Source of the DNA: Streptomyces sp. NBC_01476
Lineage (GTDB): Bacteria; Actinomycetota; Actinomycetes; Streptomycetales; Streptomycetaceae
Reading direction: 5' to 3'
Length of the DNA stretch: 64,000 bases
Assembly: GCF_036227265.1 (NCBI RefSeq)
Contig: NZ_CP109446.1
Span: forward strand, 6,465,001-6,529,000
The notes beneath the pieces were generated by a model, which made no database searches, had not been told where the DNA came from, and worked only from the letters and a program-made list of their open reading frames with translations. A program made the translations under genes and the position numbers. Every line of letters starts with the position of its first letter. The first letter of the stretch is position 1. Positions 41,513 to 49,490 of this stretch are shown here, in pieces.

Positions 41513-43567
41513 TCAGCCTTTGCGCGGCCAGTCGATGACGAGACGGCTGAAGGGCTTGTCGATGACGAAGCGCGGCTCGGTGGCGGTGAGCTGGCCGCGT
41601 GCGGCGCCGATGGCCATCCGGAAGGTGGGTTCGGGGGCGTGGTTGCCCCAGCCCTCGTTCCAGTCGCGGATCTCGCCGGTGACGTGGCCGGCGAGTTCGG
41701 TGGCGCGGGAGCCGTGGCCGATGACGCCGATCTCCCAGAACCTGCCCTGTTCGTCCTCGCCTTCGCGCACGGTCAGGTAAGCGAGGGTGTCGCCGTCGAG
41801 TGCGGCCATGGAGCCCCAGCCGAAGTGCGGGGTGAAGCCGGGGCGGGAGCCGGGCATGCGGGACAGGCCGTTGGGCAGTGCCGAGGCCAGGTAGAGGTAC
41901 AGCCACTCCCAGGGGTCGCCCTGGCGGAACTTCACGCCGGAGTAGACCTTGGCCGGCGGCTGGTCCAGGACGGTGCGGATCGTGTCGCGGTCCACTTCCT
42001 GTTCGCTGAAAGTCTCCAGGCGGACGTTCCCCTCACCGGCCATGGGCACCGGCGTGTAGATGTCGTTCATGACGCCCTTGCGCAGTGGCACGAAGGTCGC
42101 CATCTCGCAGGAGACGGTCCGCCAGGTGTCGCCGTCGCGTTCGAAGGCGAAGGACCGGGAGATGCTTCCGCGGATCCGCATGGGCAGGACCAGGCGTCCG
42201 CCGGGGGCGAGCTGGTCGAGCAGTTTCGCCGGCACGTCGCCGGCGCCGACGGTGAACTGGATACGGTCGAAGGGGGCGTGCTCGGGAAGGCCGGCGGCGC
42301 CGTCGCCCAGTACGACCGTCACGTTCGCGGCCCCGGCCTGCGCGAGGTTCTTGCGGGCGCCGTCCACGAGGTCCTGGTCCACGTCCAGGGTCCACACGTG
42401 GCCACCGGGGGCCACGAGCCGGCCGAGGAGCGCGGCGTTGTAGCCGGTGGCGGCCCCGGCTTCCAGGACCTTGTGGCCGGGCTTGGCCCCCATCTGCTCC
42501 AGCTGGGTGGCGACGATCGAGGGTGCGGAGATGCAGGAGATCATCTCGCCGGCCGCGTCGTGCTTGGTGGGTACCGCGTCGTTGATGTACGCGGTCGGCA
42601 GGTCGACGCCGGGCAGGAACTGGTGGCGCTCGGTGTCGCGGAAGGCGGTGATGACGTCGGGGGTGTGCAGGGTGGTGCTGTCGATGAGGCGGTTGACGAG
42701 CGCTTCGCGCAGTTCAGTGGGGTCGGTGGCGGGCGTCACGGTGGTCTCCATTCGGGTGAGGTTAGAGGTGTGAGGGGTGGGCTTGCGGGGGGACACGTCG
42801 GCCGGTTCCTGGTCGGAGAAGGCGGCTTGGCGGCCCAGCCAGGCCGTCGCGGCTTGCTCGGTGGTGGGTACTGCGGCGCGGTTGAAGGCGAAGATCGCGT
42901 GATGGGCGAGTACGGCGCGCAGGCCCCGGGTCAGCTCTCCGTCAGCGGCGAGCTGCCGCAGTTGGCGGCCGGCGTTCTCGAACACCGCGACGCGCTCGGC
43001 CCAGTGGGGCTCGGCGTCCGGCCGCAGGGCTGCATCGGCGTTCATCAGGCGCCGCATGGCCGCGACTGCCCGTTCGCGGGGCCAGCCGGTGGGCGGGGCG
43101 ATGGGCGGTCGCAGGGAGCCGAGTTTCGCCCAGACGTCGCCGGCCTCGAACGGGTCCAGTCCGGCCGCCCGGATCAGGACGGAGAGCAGCAGGACACAGC
43201 GTTCCCTGGCCCCGGGGCTGCCGGTCTCGGCCAGGGCGGCGCGGCTGTCTACGCAGAACACGTCGTGTGCGAGGCTCATGCCTTCGGGGCCGCCGAAGGC
43301 ATGGGTCTCCGGTTCGTAGATGCCGACGACCCAGGCTGTGGCTGCCTGGTCGGCGACGAGGCGCTCCAGCAGGTCGGCTGCGGGCTGCTGGGTGCGCAGG
43401 CGCAGATCCCCGTCCTTGCGCAGGAAGTGGAACCGTTGCTCGCCCAGGGCGGAGGACAGTGCGCCGGCGGCTTCGGGGGTTATCCCGGTACCGCCCGGAA
43501 AGGACACGCGGGCGTGCCACCAGTCTGTCTCGGCGCGGGTGGAGAGGTTCTCGTCGTCGAAGTTCAT
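41513..43567 (-). CDS. LanB elimination domain fused to FxLD-system isoaspartyl-type methyltransferase
   Basis: A 684-residue two-part protein. Residues about 14-255 (starting WWHARVSFPGGTGI) look like the thiopeptide-type/SpaB_C domain, the glutamate-elimination half of class I lanthipeptide dehydratases. Residues about 285-500 are a protein-L-isoaspartate O-methyltransferase-like domain with the SAM motif VLEAGAATGYNAALLGRLVAPGG and PTAYINDAV, of the type called methyltransferase, FxLD system. The last 180 residues are a further beta-rich extension. In lanthipeptide relatives such methyltransferases convert a precursor Asp to isoAsp through a succinimide. The elimination domain is missing from the LanB gene upstream, so this polypeptide probably completes the dehydratase as well. 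Confidence 0.88.
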   Translation of the reverse strand: MNFDDENLSTRAETDWWHARVSFPGGTGITPEAAGALSSALGEQRFHFLRKDGDLRLRTQQPAADLLERLVADQAATAWVVGIYEPETHAFGGPEGMSLAHDVFCVDSRAALAETGSPGARERCVLLLSVLIRAAGLDPFEAGDVWAKLGSLRPPIAPPTGWPRERAVAAMRRLMNADAALRPDAEPHWAERVAVFENAGRQLRQLAADGELTRGLRAVLAHHAIFAFNRAAVPTTEQAATAWLGRQAAFSDQEPADVSPRKPTPHTSNLTRMETTVTPATDPTELREALVNRLIDSTTLHTPDVITAFRDTERHQFLPGVDLPTAYINDAVPTKHDAAGEMISCISAPSIVATQLEQMGAKPGHKVLEAGAATGYNAALLGRLVAPGGHVWTLDVDQDLVDGARKNLAQAGAANVTVVLGDGAAGLPEHAPFDRIQFTVGAGDVPAKLLDQLAPGGRLVLPMRIRGSISRSFAFERDGDTWRTVSCEMATFVPLRKGVMNDIYTPVPMAGEGNVRLETFSEQEVDRDTIRTVLDQPPAKVYSGVKFRQGDPWEWLYLYLASALPNGLSRMPGSRPGFTPHFGWGSMAALDGDTLAYLTVREGEDEQGRFWEIGVIGHGSRATELAGHVTGEIRDWNEGWGNHAPEPTFRMAIGAARGQLTATEPRFVIDKPFSRLVIDWPRKG

Positions 43568-43618
43568 GGTCCTGGGCGCTCCTTGTCGGTGTGCTCGGTT
43601 CGGCTGGTGGGGGTGGGA

Positions 43619-44689
43619 TCAGGTGATCAGCAGCGCTCGGGTCCAGCCGGTGGTGTCGGCCCCGTGCAGTGCCAGTTGCGCGCCGGCCCGGCCTTCCAGG
43701 AACCCGGGCTTGGACAGCCGGTCCAGGTCAGCGGCCAGACGCTTGGTCAGGTCTGTGATCAGCGGTGCGAAGCTGTCCGGGGCTGTGCTGTCCTGGGCGA
43801 CGGCGCGGGCGACGGTCACCAGGCCGGCCCAGCCGTGGCACAGCGAGGCGTCGGTGATCCGGCCCAGGCGCTTGGGGTCGCCCAGCGTGCGCACGACGGT
43901 TTCCTCTGCCGCGCACCGGCGTACCGGATCGCCGAGGGCGAGCGCGGCCAGTTGCTGGGCGCGGGCGATCCCGATCTCGCCGTAGCACCAGGACGGGCGG
44001 GCGGGTTCCGGCTCGGGTGTTCCATTGGCCGAGAGTTGGTCGTGGGTGGTCCAGTAGCAGCCGCCGTACGTGTCCAGCCAACGTGCGAACGTCTCGATGG
44101 CGTCCTGCTGCCCCGGCACCTGCACGTCGTCGCGGAGCGCGATGGACAGTACGGCCAGGACACCGGCGATGCCGTGGGCGACGCCGTTGTTGCTGTGCCC
44201 GCCGTCCATCTCCTCACCGGCAGGGCCGGCCTGCGACCACCACCCCGGCAGCTCCCGGCCTGCGATAGGGACCGGCCGGGACAGGGAGACCAGGTGGGCC
44301 AAGACCTGCTTCAGCAGCGGCGAGGCCGCGCTGCGGGTCAGCAGCAGCGCGGCCAGCCCGGTCAGCCCCCGGATGAGGTCGAACTCGGCGAGATGGGGCA
44401 GGGTCCCGGATGCCTGCCGGCGGCGCGCTGCGGCCAGCCGGGCTGCCACGGCGCGGTCCACCGCATCACGGACTTCCCGGCCGGTACGCCCGGCGCGGCT
44501 GAGCACGAACTCCACCGCCGGGGCGCCATGGAAAAGGGATGCGTTGCCACCCGCGCTGACACCGCCCGCCACCGCCTGGGTCAGGTGGTGCCGCGCGGAG
44601 GCGAGATCACCGCGCTCGATGTGCAGCAGCGCTGCACCCAGTGCGCCCTCCGACAGATCCTGCGTCCGGGGGCCGGTGGCCGCCGTCAT
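43619..44689 (-). CDS. lanC: lanthipeptide cyclase LanC
   Basis: A 356-residue alpha/alpha toroid enzyme. The zinc ligands are Cys235 (SWCYGEIGIA), Cys284 and His285 (ASLCHGWAGL), and the proton-handling His172 is in GVAHGIAGVLAVL, each in the standard LanC motif. The GGHSNNGVAHG and PGWW elements also match. It adds precursor Cys thiols to dehydroalanine or dehydrobutyrine, forming lanthionine rings. The ATG overlaps the lanB stop (ATGA). All catalytic residues are intact. Confidence 0.95.
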   Translation of the reverse strand: MTAATGPRTQDLSEGALGAALLHIERGDLASARHHLTQAVAGGVSAGGNASLFHGAPAVEFVLSRAGRTGREVRDAVDRAVAARLAAARRRQASGTLPHLAEFDLIRGLTGLAALLLTRSAASPLLKQVLAHLVSLSRPVPIAGRELPGWWSQAGPAGEEMDGGHSNNGVAHGIAGVLAVLSIALRDDVQVPGQQDAIETFARWLDTYGGCYWTTHDQLSANGTPEPEPARPSWCYGEIGIARAQQLAALALGDPVRRCAAEETVVRTLGDPKRLGRITDASLCHGWAGLVTVARAVAQDSTAPDSFAPLITDLTKRLAADLDRLSKPGFLEGRAGAQLALHGADTTGWTRALLIT

Positions 44690-46722
44690 GAGCGTGCCTG
44701 CAGCGGGATGACGAGGCTGTGGGCCCGGCCGCCGAGCCATCCGTCGGCATCCGGCGGTGGCGCGTCGTGCAGTTGCGCGACACCGGTCGGGCCGGCGTCG
44801 AGGTGGGCGCGCAGCAGGTCCAGGTGCATGTCCTGGCGGAGATCGAGGGGAAGCCGTCGGTCGTCCTCGGCCAGGAGCACGCAGTCCGGCACGCCGAACC
44901 GGTGCATCCAGGCGTGGAGCCGCACGGCCCATTCATCCAGCGTCGCGGCGCGGCCGGGCAGATCCCGGGCGCGCAGCTTCCACCGCGCGGCAACCAGGAT
45001 CGACCGCCGGTAGTGCACTGCCGGGGTGAACGGCAGCGTCCAGGCCGCGCCCCAGTCGAACCACGTCACCTGCGGTGCTGCGGACCGGCTGATCTCGGCG
45101 AGGAATCGCGGCAGGGAAGGGGTGTAGTTGTTCCACAGGAAGTTGATCGCGGTGGGCGCGAGCACCTCCAGGCGTGTGCCGGTGGCGGCCTCGACGAGAT
45201 AGAGGCGGCCGTCGCGTATGCCGACGGCCAGGTCGGACGGGAACAGGACCCCTTCCGTGCGGTGCCGGAACTCCCCGACGCTGATCACCCGGGGCAGCAC
45301 CTGCGGGGCACGGGTCAGCAGGTCCGCATGGACGCGGGCGGCGTGGAAGGAGAGCTGGACCAGCTCCGCACCCGGCTCGACCGTGGGCAGGACGGTGTAA
45401 GCCGTGCCAGCGTCCGGGAACAGGTGCCAGAACCTACCCGTCATCGAACCGGCCGCACGGGAGACGGTGGACACCTGAAGGCGGAAGTCACCGCGGTCCA
45501 GAGCCTCCGTCGAGCCGGCCCGCACCTGCACGCCCAGCTCCAGGTGAGGCGGGCGGAGAACGGCCTTACCCGCGGCGGCCTCCAATTGCTCGATCATCTC
45601 GCCGGACAGGGCCACCGACCTGCTGCCCTTGACACCCGCGATCCCCGCCAGCTCCAGCAGGAGCCGGTCCCGCCGGGTCATCGGGCGGGGAGCCACGGAC
45701 ACCTGTCCGAACCCCTCGGGGAAGCCCAAGCCCCGCTCGCTGTCGGTCACCAGCTCCAGCGGCACCTCGACGCCCTCGCCGTAGCGCTCGGCGAACTGCT
45801 CGGCGTACCGGCGCCACACCAGGGTTCCCGTCGGATGCGCGGCGAGCCGGGTCAGGACGGTCGCGGCGGTCTCCGCCTCCGTCAGGACAGCCTCCGGTAA
45901 CCGCACCGCGGCGTCCAACCGCAGATCCGGCGCCGTCCAGCTGTGCCGGGCCTCTTCACGCAGAGCGGCCGGCAGGGAACCGGTCGGATCAACGACGGTG
46001 GCGGGGGCCCGCAGCGAGGAACGCAGCAGCCGCACCCCCAGGAGCTGCGCGAGCAGTCCGGCCCGGTGGTGCGCGGCCGTGTTCGGGAATTCGGCGGCGA
46101 GCTTGTCCGCCAGGGCCGAGTACCGGATCGGGGACCGGGCCGCGTCGAGCACCAGCGCGACCGCGGGCGTCAACGCGAGGGTGAACTCCGAGGCGCCCTC
46201 GGAAGGGACGTAGACGCGCCCGCCTCGCTGTTGCGCGAGGTTGTTGACGCATACGTCGATGCCGGCCATCCGCTGGGCGTCCGTCTCCCAGGCGGTGATC
46301 GCCGCGTCCAGCGCCACCGGGTCCGGCCGGGCGACGGCCTGGTGCCGCTCGCCGACACGGGCCTCGGCCGCTTCGCCGAACCCGACCGATGCGACACCCG
46401 CGAACAGGCCGTACGGGGTGGAGCGGCGCGTGGACCTGATGGCGTAACGCGCGGTGGCGAGGGCCGCCCGCCGTGCCCGGCGCACCTTCGGGGATGCTCC
46501 GTTGAGAATCGACTGGACTTGGCGGGCCAGGTCCGGGCTCGCGCTGGTCACGGCCTGCCGGAAGGTGTCATCGGCCCACACGGCGGCCAGCCACGAACGC
46601 CAGCGTGCGAGTGAGGCGGAAGGTCCCGGCCAGGGCGGCATGTCCGGGCCGCTGAGGTTCACCGCGGCGCGCAGCATCCCGCCATGGATACCGCGATACC
46701 AGCTATGGCGTGACCGTGTCAT
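44686..46722 (-). CDS. lanB: lantibiotic dehydratase LanB, glutamylation domain only
   Basis: A 678-residue protein covering the N-terminal glutamylation part of class I LanB enzymes: AVTSASPDLARQVQSIL, RYAIRSTRRSTPYGLFAGVASVGFG (the conserved R-S-TPYGLFAG block), GVEVPLELVTDSERGLGFPEGF and the C-terminal LDEWAVRLHAWMHRFGVPDCVLLAEDDRRLPLDL. It uses glutamyl-tRNA to glutamylate Ser/Thr of the precursor. The elimination domain usually present at the C-terminus (LanB is near 1000 residues) is absent here and is found in the fused methyltransferase gene. The ATG at 46722 is chosen because GGAG lies eight bases upstream; GTG at 46731 is too close to it. Confidence 0.92.
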   Translation of the reverse strand: MTRSRHSWYRGIHGGMLRAAVNLSGPDMPPWPGPSASLARWRSWLAAVWADDTFRQAVTSASPDLARQVQSILNGASPKVRRARRAALATARYAIRSTRRSTPYGLFAGVASVGFGEAAEARVGERHQAVARPDPVALDAAITAWETDAQRMAGIDVCVNNLAQQRGGRVYVPSEGASEFTLALTPAVALVLDAARSPIRYSALADKLAAEFPNTAAHHRAGLLAQLLGVRLLRSSLRAPATVVDPTGSLPAALREEARHSWTAPDLRLDAAVRLPEAVLTEAETAATVLTRLAAHPTGTLVWRRYAEQFAERYGEGVEVPLELVTDSERGLGFPEGFGQVSVAPRPMTRRDRLLLELAGIAGVKGSRSVALSGEMIEQLEAAAGKAVLRPPHLELGVQVRAGSTEALDRGDFRLQVSTVSRAAGSMTGRFWHLFPDAGTAYTVLPTVEPGAELVQLSFHAARVHADLLTRAPQVLPRVISVGEFRHRTEGVLFPSDLAVGIRDGRLYLVEAATGTRLEVLAPTAINFLWNNYTPSLPRFLAEISRSAAPQVTWFDWGAAWTLPFTPAVHYRRSILVAARWKLRARDLPGRAATLDEWAVRLHAWMHRFGVPDCVLLAEDDRRLPLDLRQDMHLDLLRAHLDAGPTGVAQLHDAPPPDADGWLGGRAHSLVIPLQARS

Positions 46723-46747
46723 CACCCACACTCCGTTCTGGGCAGAG

Positions 46748-46785
46748 GGTGCGGGCTGGACGGGGTCGCCCGTCCAGCCCGCACC
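46748..46785 (-). terminator. hairpin between lanthipeptide precursor and lanB genes
   Basis: A perfect 17-bp stem (46748-46764 with 46769-46785) with a 4-base loop, placed 15 bp after the precursor stop and 25 bp before the lanB ATG. In this position it should act as a partial terminator or RNA stabiliser, giving more precursor mRNA than enzyme mRNA. Confidence 0.8.
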
Positions 46786-46800
46786 GTTGGACTGGACCGG

Positions 46801-46983
46801 CTACGAGGTGGTGCAGGCGCTCGGGCAGGAGCTACCGCAGTTGTCGCCGGTGCCGCACATCAGCACCGTCTCGGTTGCCGGGGTGTTCTCGATGAAGGTG
46901 ATGTCGAGCTGGAACGGGTCGTCGTGGATGACCTCGGCGGCCGGCGGCACGGCAGCCACCGGCTCCTCCAGGTGGACGGTCAT
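46801..46983 (-). CDS. lanA: FxLD-family lanthipeptide precursor
   Basis: A 60-residue peptide. The leader has an acidic stretch and the FxLD motif (DPFQLDITFIENTP, Phe24-Gln25-Leu26-Asp27), the recognition element of class I precursors in this family. The C-terminal core holds Cys43, Cys49, Cys53 and Cys57, with Ser/Thr donors at 37, 39, 45, 51, 52 and 55, so up to four (methyl)lanthionine rings are possible. Asp47 in TGDNC is the obvious target of the isoaspartyl-type methyltransferase. Stop is TAG after CTTS. RBS GGAGA seven bases before the ATG. It is the first gene of the operon and is followed by a strong hairpin. Confidence 0.93.
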   Translation of the reverse strand: MTVHLEEPVAAVPPAAEVIHDDPFQLDITFIENTPATETVLMCGTGDNCGSSCPSACTTS

Positions 46984-47020
46984 ACGGGTCTCCTTGCGTA
47001 GTGACGGGTAGTGCACGGTT

Positions 47021-47041
47021 CCGGGCCCCCGTCGGGCCCGG
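47021..47041 (-). promoter_or_regulatory. 5'-leader hairpin upstream of the lanthipeptide precursor
   Basis: An 8-bp G+C stem (47021-47028 with 47034-47041), 38-58 nt upstream of the precursor start codon. Could stabilise the leader mRNA or be incidental in G+C-rich DNA. Confidence 0.3.
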
Positions 47042-47241
47042 GGACTTGGTGCCAGGCGACCGCGGACGGTGCCGTGGTGCGTGGCCACGAGCAACCCGGC
47101 AGAGGGGGCGAGGGCGGAGACCTTCCGGGATGGCTACCGCCGGGAAGAGGTGGTCCGTATCCGGGTGCGTCCCGTCGCCCTGGCCGGCACTTGGACCGCT
47201 GGGAGGGCCGGCCGGAATGCGCGTTTGCCGGGCGGCCGTTG

Positions 47242-48614
47242 TCACGCCTCGGTTGCGAGGGGTGTGTCGGTCACGGCCAGCGTGAGGTGCACCGAGTAGT
47301 CCGGCGTGGTCACCTCGTGCTTGACGCCACGGGGAAGCAGCAGCACGTCCCCTGCACGGGTGAGCAGGTCGTACGGATCGCCGCCGGGCGGCCAGAGCCG
47401 CCAGGACTTTGCTCCCCGCACCTGACGATGACGCCGTCCCATTCGTCGTCGTGCGCACCGAGGCTGCGGTCCCCGGCCCGCGACTCATACATGGTGCAAA
47501 CGACACGGTGGCGGAGCAGCCCCGCCAGGCGCAGCGCGACGAGGCTGTACCAGCCGTCGGACTGGGAGTGGAGTGCGTGCTGCCCGGTTTCCGAGAGCGT
47601 GTCGCCGCCGTTGTGGCTGAGCGCCGGATGGCCTTGCCGCCACAGGGAGAGGTGCAGGTGCAGTCCGTTGCTGGTAGCGGTGGTGGGGGCGGCCATGAAG
47701 GTGGCGGTTTTTTGGGTCCAGTCGGCGGTCTGGCGGGCGAGGTGTTTGAAAAGGGTGTGGTGGTCGGCTGCGGCCATGGCAGGCCCGTAGCGGAAGGTGA
47801 CCTCCTTCTGGCCGGGGTCGGCTTCGGTCTTGACCGCTTCCCGCGGCAGCCCGGCGCCGGTGAGACCGTCTTCCAGTTCGCGCAGGAACTGCCCCTGGTG
47901 CAGCGGATGGTGCAGGGCGTAGTCGCCGCTGTACGTCCCGAGGGGTCGGAGGGTGTGGACGGCGTCGTCCTGCGGGCCGCGGAACACCGTGAACTCGCAC
48001 TCCAGGCCGGCCTTCGCCGTCAGGCCCCAGCTGAACTCAAGACGCTGGAGTTGGCGGCGGAGCACCTGGCGCGGGGAGACCTCGACGGGACTTGCCTGCA
48101 GATGGTGGGCGTCGGCCAGGACGATGACTTCCCGGATGTCTCGCGATGTGTCGCCGTCGGTACGGTGCGCTCCCGTGACCGGCCACCAGGCCGTGAGATC
48201 CGGCTGGAGGAAGATGTCGCCGAAGCCGGTCTCCCAGGAGGTCAGGGCGAAGCCGTACAGGGGCCGCATGTCGAGATCGGTGGCCGGCAGGTAGGAGCAG
48301 ACGTCGGCGCCTTGGGGGCGGTAGGCGCGCAGGACCAGCTCGGCGCTGACACGCGCGTGCATCATCAGGGTGTCGCCGCTTCCCGGCTCCTCGTCCAGCC
48401 GCTGCCGCACCACGTGCGTGCCGGCCGCGGCCGACCCGAGGACCTGGGAGTGTGACGTACGCGGTGCCCAGCTGGTGCCGGTATCGGCCAGGAGGTCCCG
48501 CATCGGCATCCAGTGCCCGACCTTGATCGCGTCGACCGCCCACTGCAGCGCGGTGTCCAGGCCGGCGGGCTGGAACGCCGGCTGGTACTCCCCTGCGGGA
48601 GTGCCCCGCTCCAT
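47242..48614 (-). pseudogene. three-part mosaic pseudogene: hypothetical N-terminus + glutamine-synthetase core + JmjC/cupin C-terminus
   Basis: One continuous frame from the ATG at 48614 joins sequence from unrelated genes. Residues 1 to about 105 resemble a Streptomyces hypothetical (AVDAIKVGHWMPMRDLLADTG). From about 48300 to 47567 the frame matches a type III/gamma-glutamylamide-type glutamine synthetase (PRQVLRRQLQRLE, ECEFTVF, GQKEVTFRYGPAMAAADHH, SNGLHLHLSLW), but lacks its C-terminal third. From about 47567 on it resembles a JmjC/cupin oxygenase (SLGAHDDEWDGVIV, H-x-D metal motif). A one-base deletion near 47424 shifts the frame; the other frame continues QVRGAKSWRLWPPGGDPYDL and GVKHEVTTP to 47242. 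No part can be a complete enzyme. Confidence 0.75.
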
Positions 48615-48619
48615 GCGGC

Positions 48620-49177
48620 TCACGCCCGACCCCGGGCAAGCGTGCACCAGGTCGTCGTCCCGTCTGAACTGACACCCCAGTCGGCAGCAACCTGGGAAAC
48701 GATCAGCAGGCCACGGCCACGCTCGTCGTCCACCCCGGCTTCATGGATCTGAGGACGACGTGGACAACCGTCGTCAAGGGCGATGAGCAGCAGATCCCTC
48801 GCGATAACCAGCCGGAATACCAACTCCGGTCCCTGGCCGTGCTGGAGGCCATTCGCGGCGAGTTCGCTGATGAGGAGTTCCGCGTCATCAACGAGTTCAT
48901 GGATCCCCCAGCTGCGCAACTTCGCCGTCGACAGCCGGCGAAGGAGGCCCGCCCACCGCCGCTCGTGTTCCGCCATCGCCCCAGGGCGCCCGGTCTCGCG
49001 CACCAGGCGCAGGACCAGTTCATCCACAACCATTTCGGGCCCGCCAGCGTGTAACGCGGTGAGGCCGGCTGAAGCCGCCGAGAGAGTCGTACGAGAGCAG
49101 AACCGGTCCTCGTCGGCAGAGGCTTCGACCGCACGACGACAGACGTCCTGCTGGGGGAACGGACGAGTGGTCGTCAT
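48620..49177 (-). CDS. ATP-binding protein of the RsbW/SpoIIAB anti-sigma-factor type
   Basis: A 185-residue GHKL-fold protein. The C-terminal HATPase_c_2 domain has the N-box LLISELAANGLQHG, a DDGCPRRP G1-like element and GRGLLIVSQVAADWGVS as the G2 box. The family includes serine kinases/anti-sigma regulators and many streptomycete paralogs without known partners. The ATG at 49177 has TTGGAGCC upstream; in-frame sequence further upstream is not protein-like. It is divergent from the XRE-type regulator at 49491, a combination often seen in Streptomyces regulatory pairs. Confidence 0.85.
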   Translation of the reverse strand: MTTTRPFPQQDVCRRAVEASADEDRFCSRTTLSAASAGLTALHAGGPEMVVDELVLRLVRETGRPGAMAEHERRWAGLLRRLSTAKLRSWGIHELVDDAELLISELAANGLQHGQGPELVFRLVIARDLLLIALDDGCPRRPQIHEAGVDDERGRGLLIVSQVAADWGVSSDGTTTWCTLARGRA

Positions 49178-49490
49178 TGTCGGCTCCAAGTCGATTTCGG
49201 CGGAGGCGGAACAGGGCATCGGTAGTGCATGCCCCGGCCTCAGGCTCGCCCCGGGTCGGGATGGCGGCGTGGTCCAACGATCCCGCTGAAGCCGATGGCC
49301 CGTCACGGGCATGGGTGTCCGTTGAATCCGTACAGGTGACACTTTGTTGACCTGGGGAAACGGTAATTTTCGGGCGGGATTTCGGGCGCTGGGTCACTCC
49401 TGAAACCGGGCAAAGCTCTTCGGTCGGGATCCCTGCTTGAGTACGGTTGATGCACCATCACGCATCTCGCACGATCCCCGGGAGCCCGCC
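49178..49490. other. 313-bp divergent region between ATPase and XRE-type regulator
   Basis: Contains a TTGACC hexamer at 49347-49352 and TAATTT at 49364-49369, but only 11 bp apart, too close to form a standard promoter. No palindrome or gene was recognised. Confidence 0.4.

Noticed and set aside
41639..45013. 1124-codon open frame antisense to the lanthipeptide enzymes
   Set aside because: Runs across lanC and the methyltransferase on the opposite strand with no motif and no RBS; explained by codon bias.
47310..48614. Functional glutamine synthetase
   Set aside because: The N-terminus belongs to another protein family, the C-terminal third is missing and the frame is broken near 47424.
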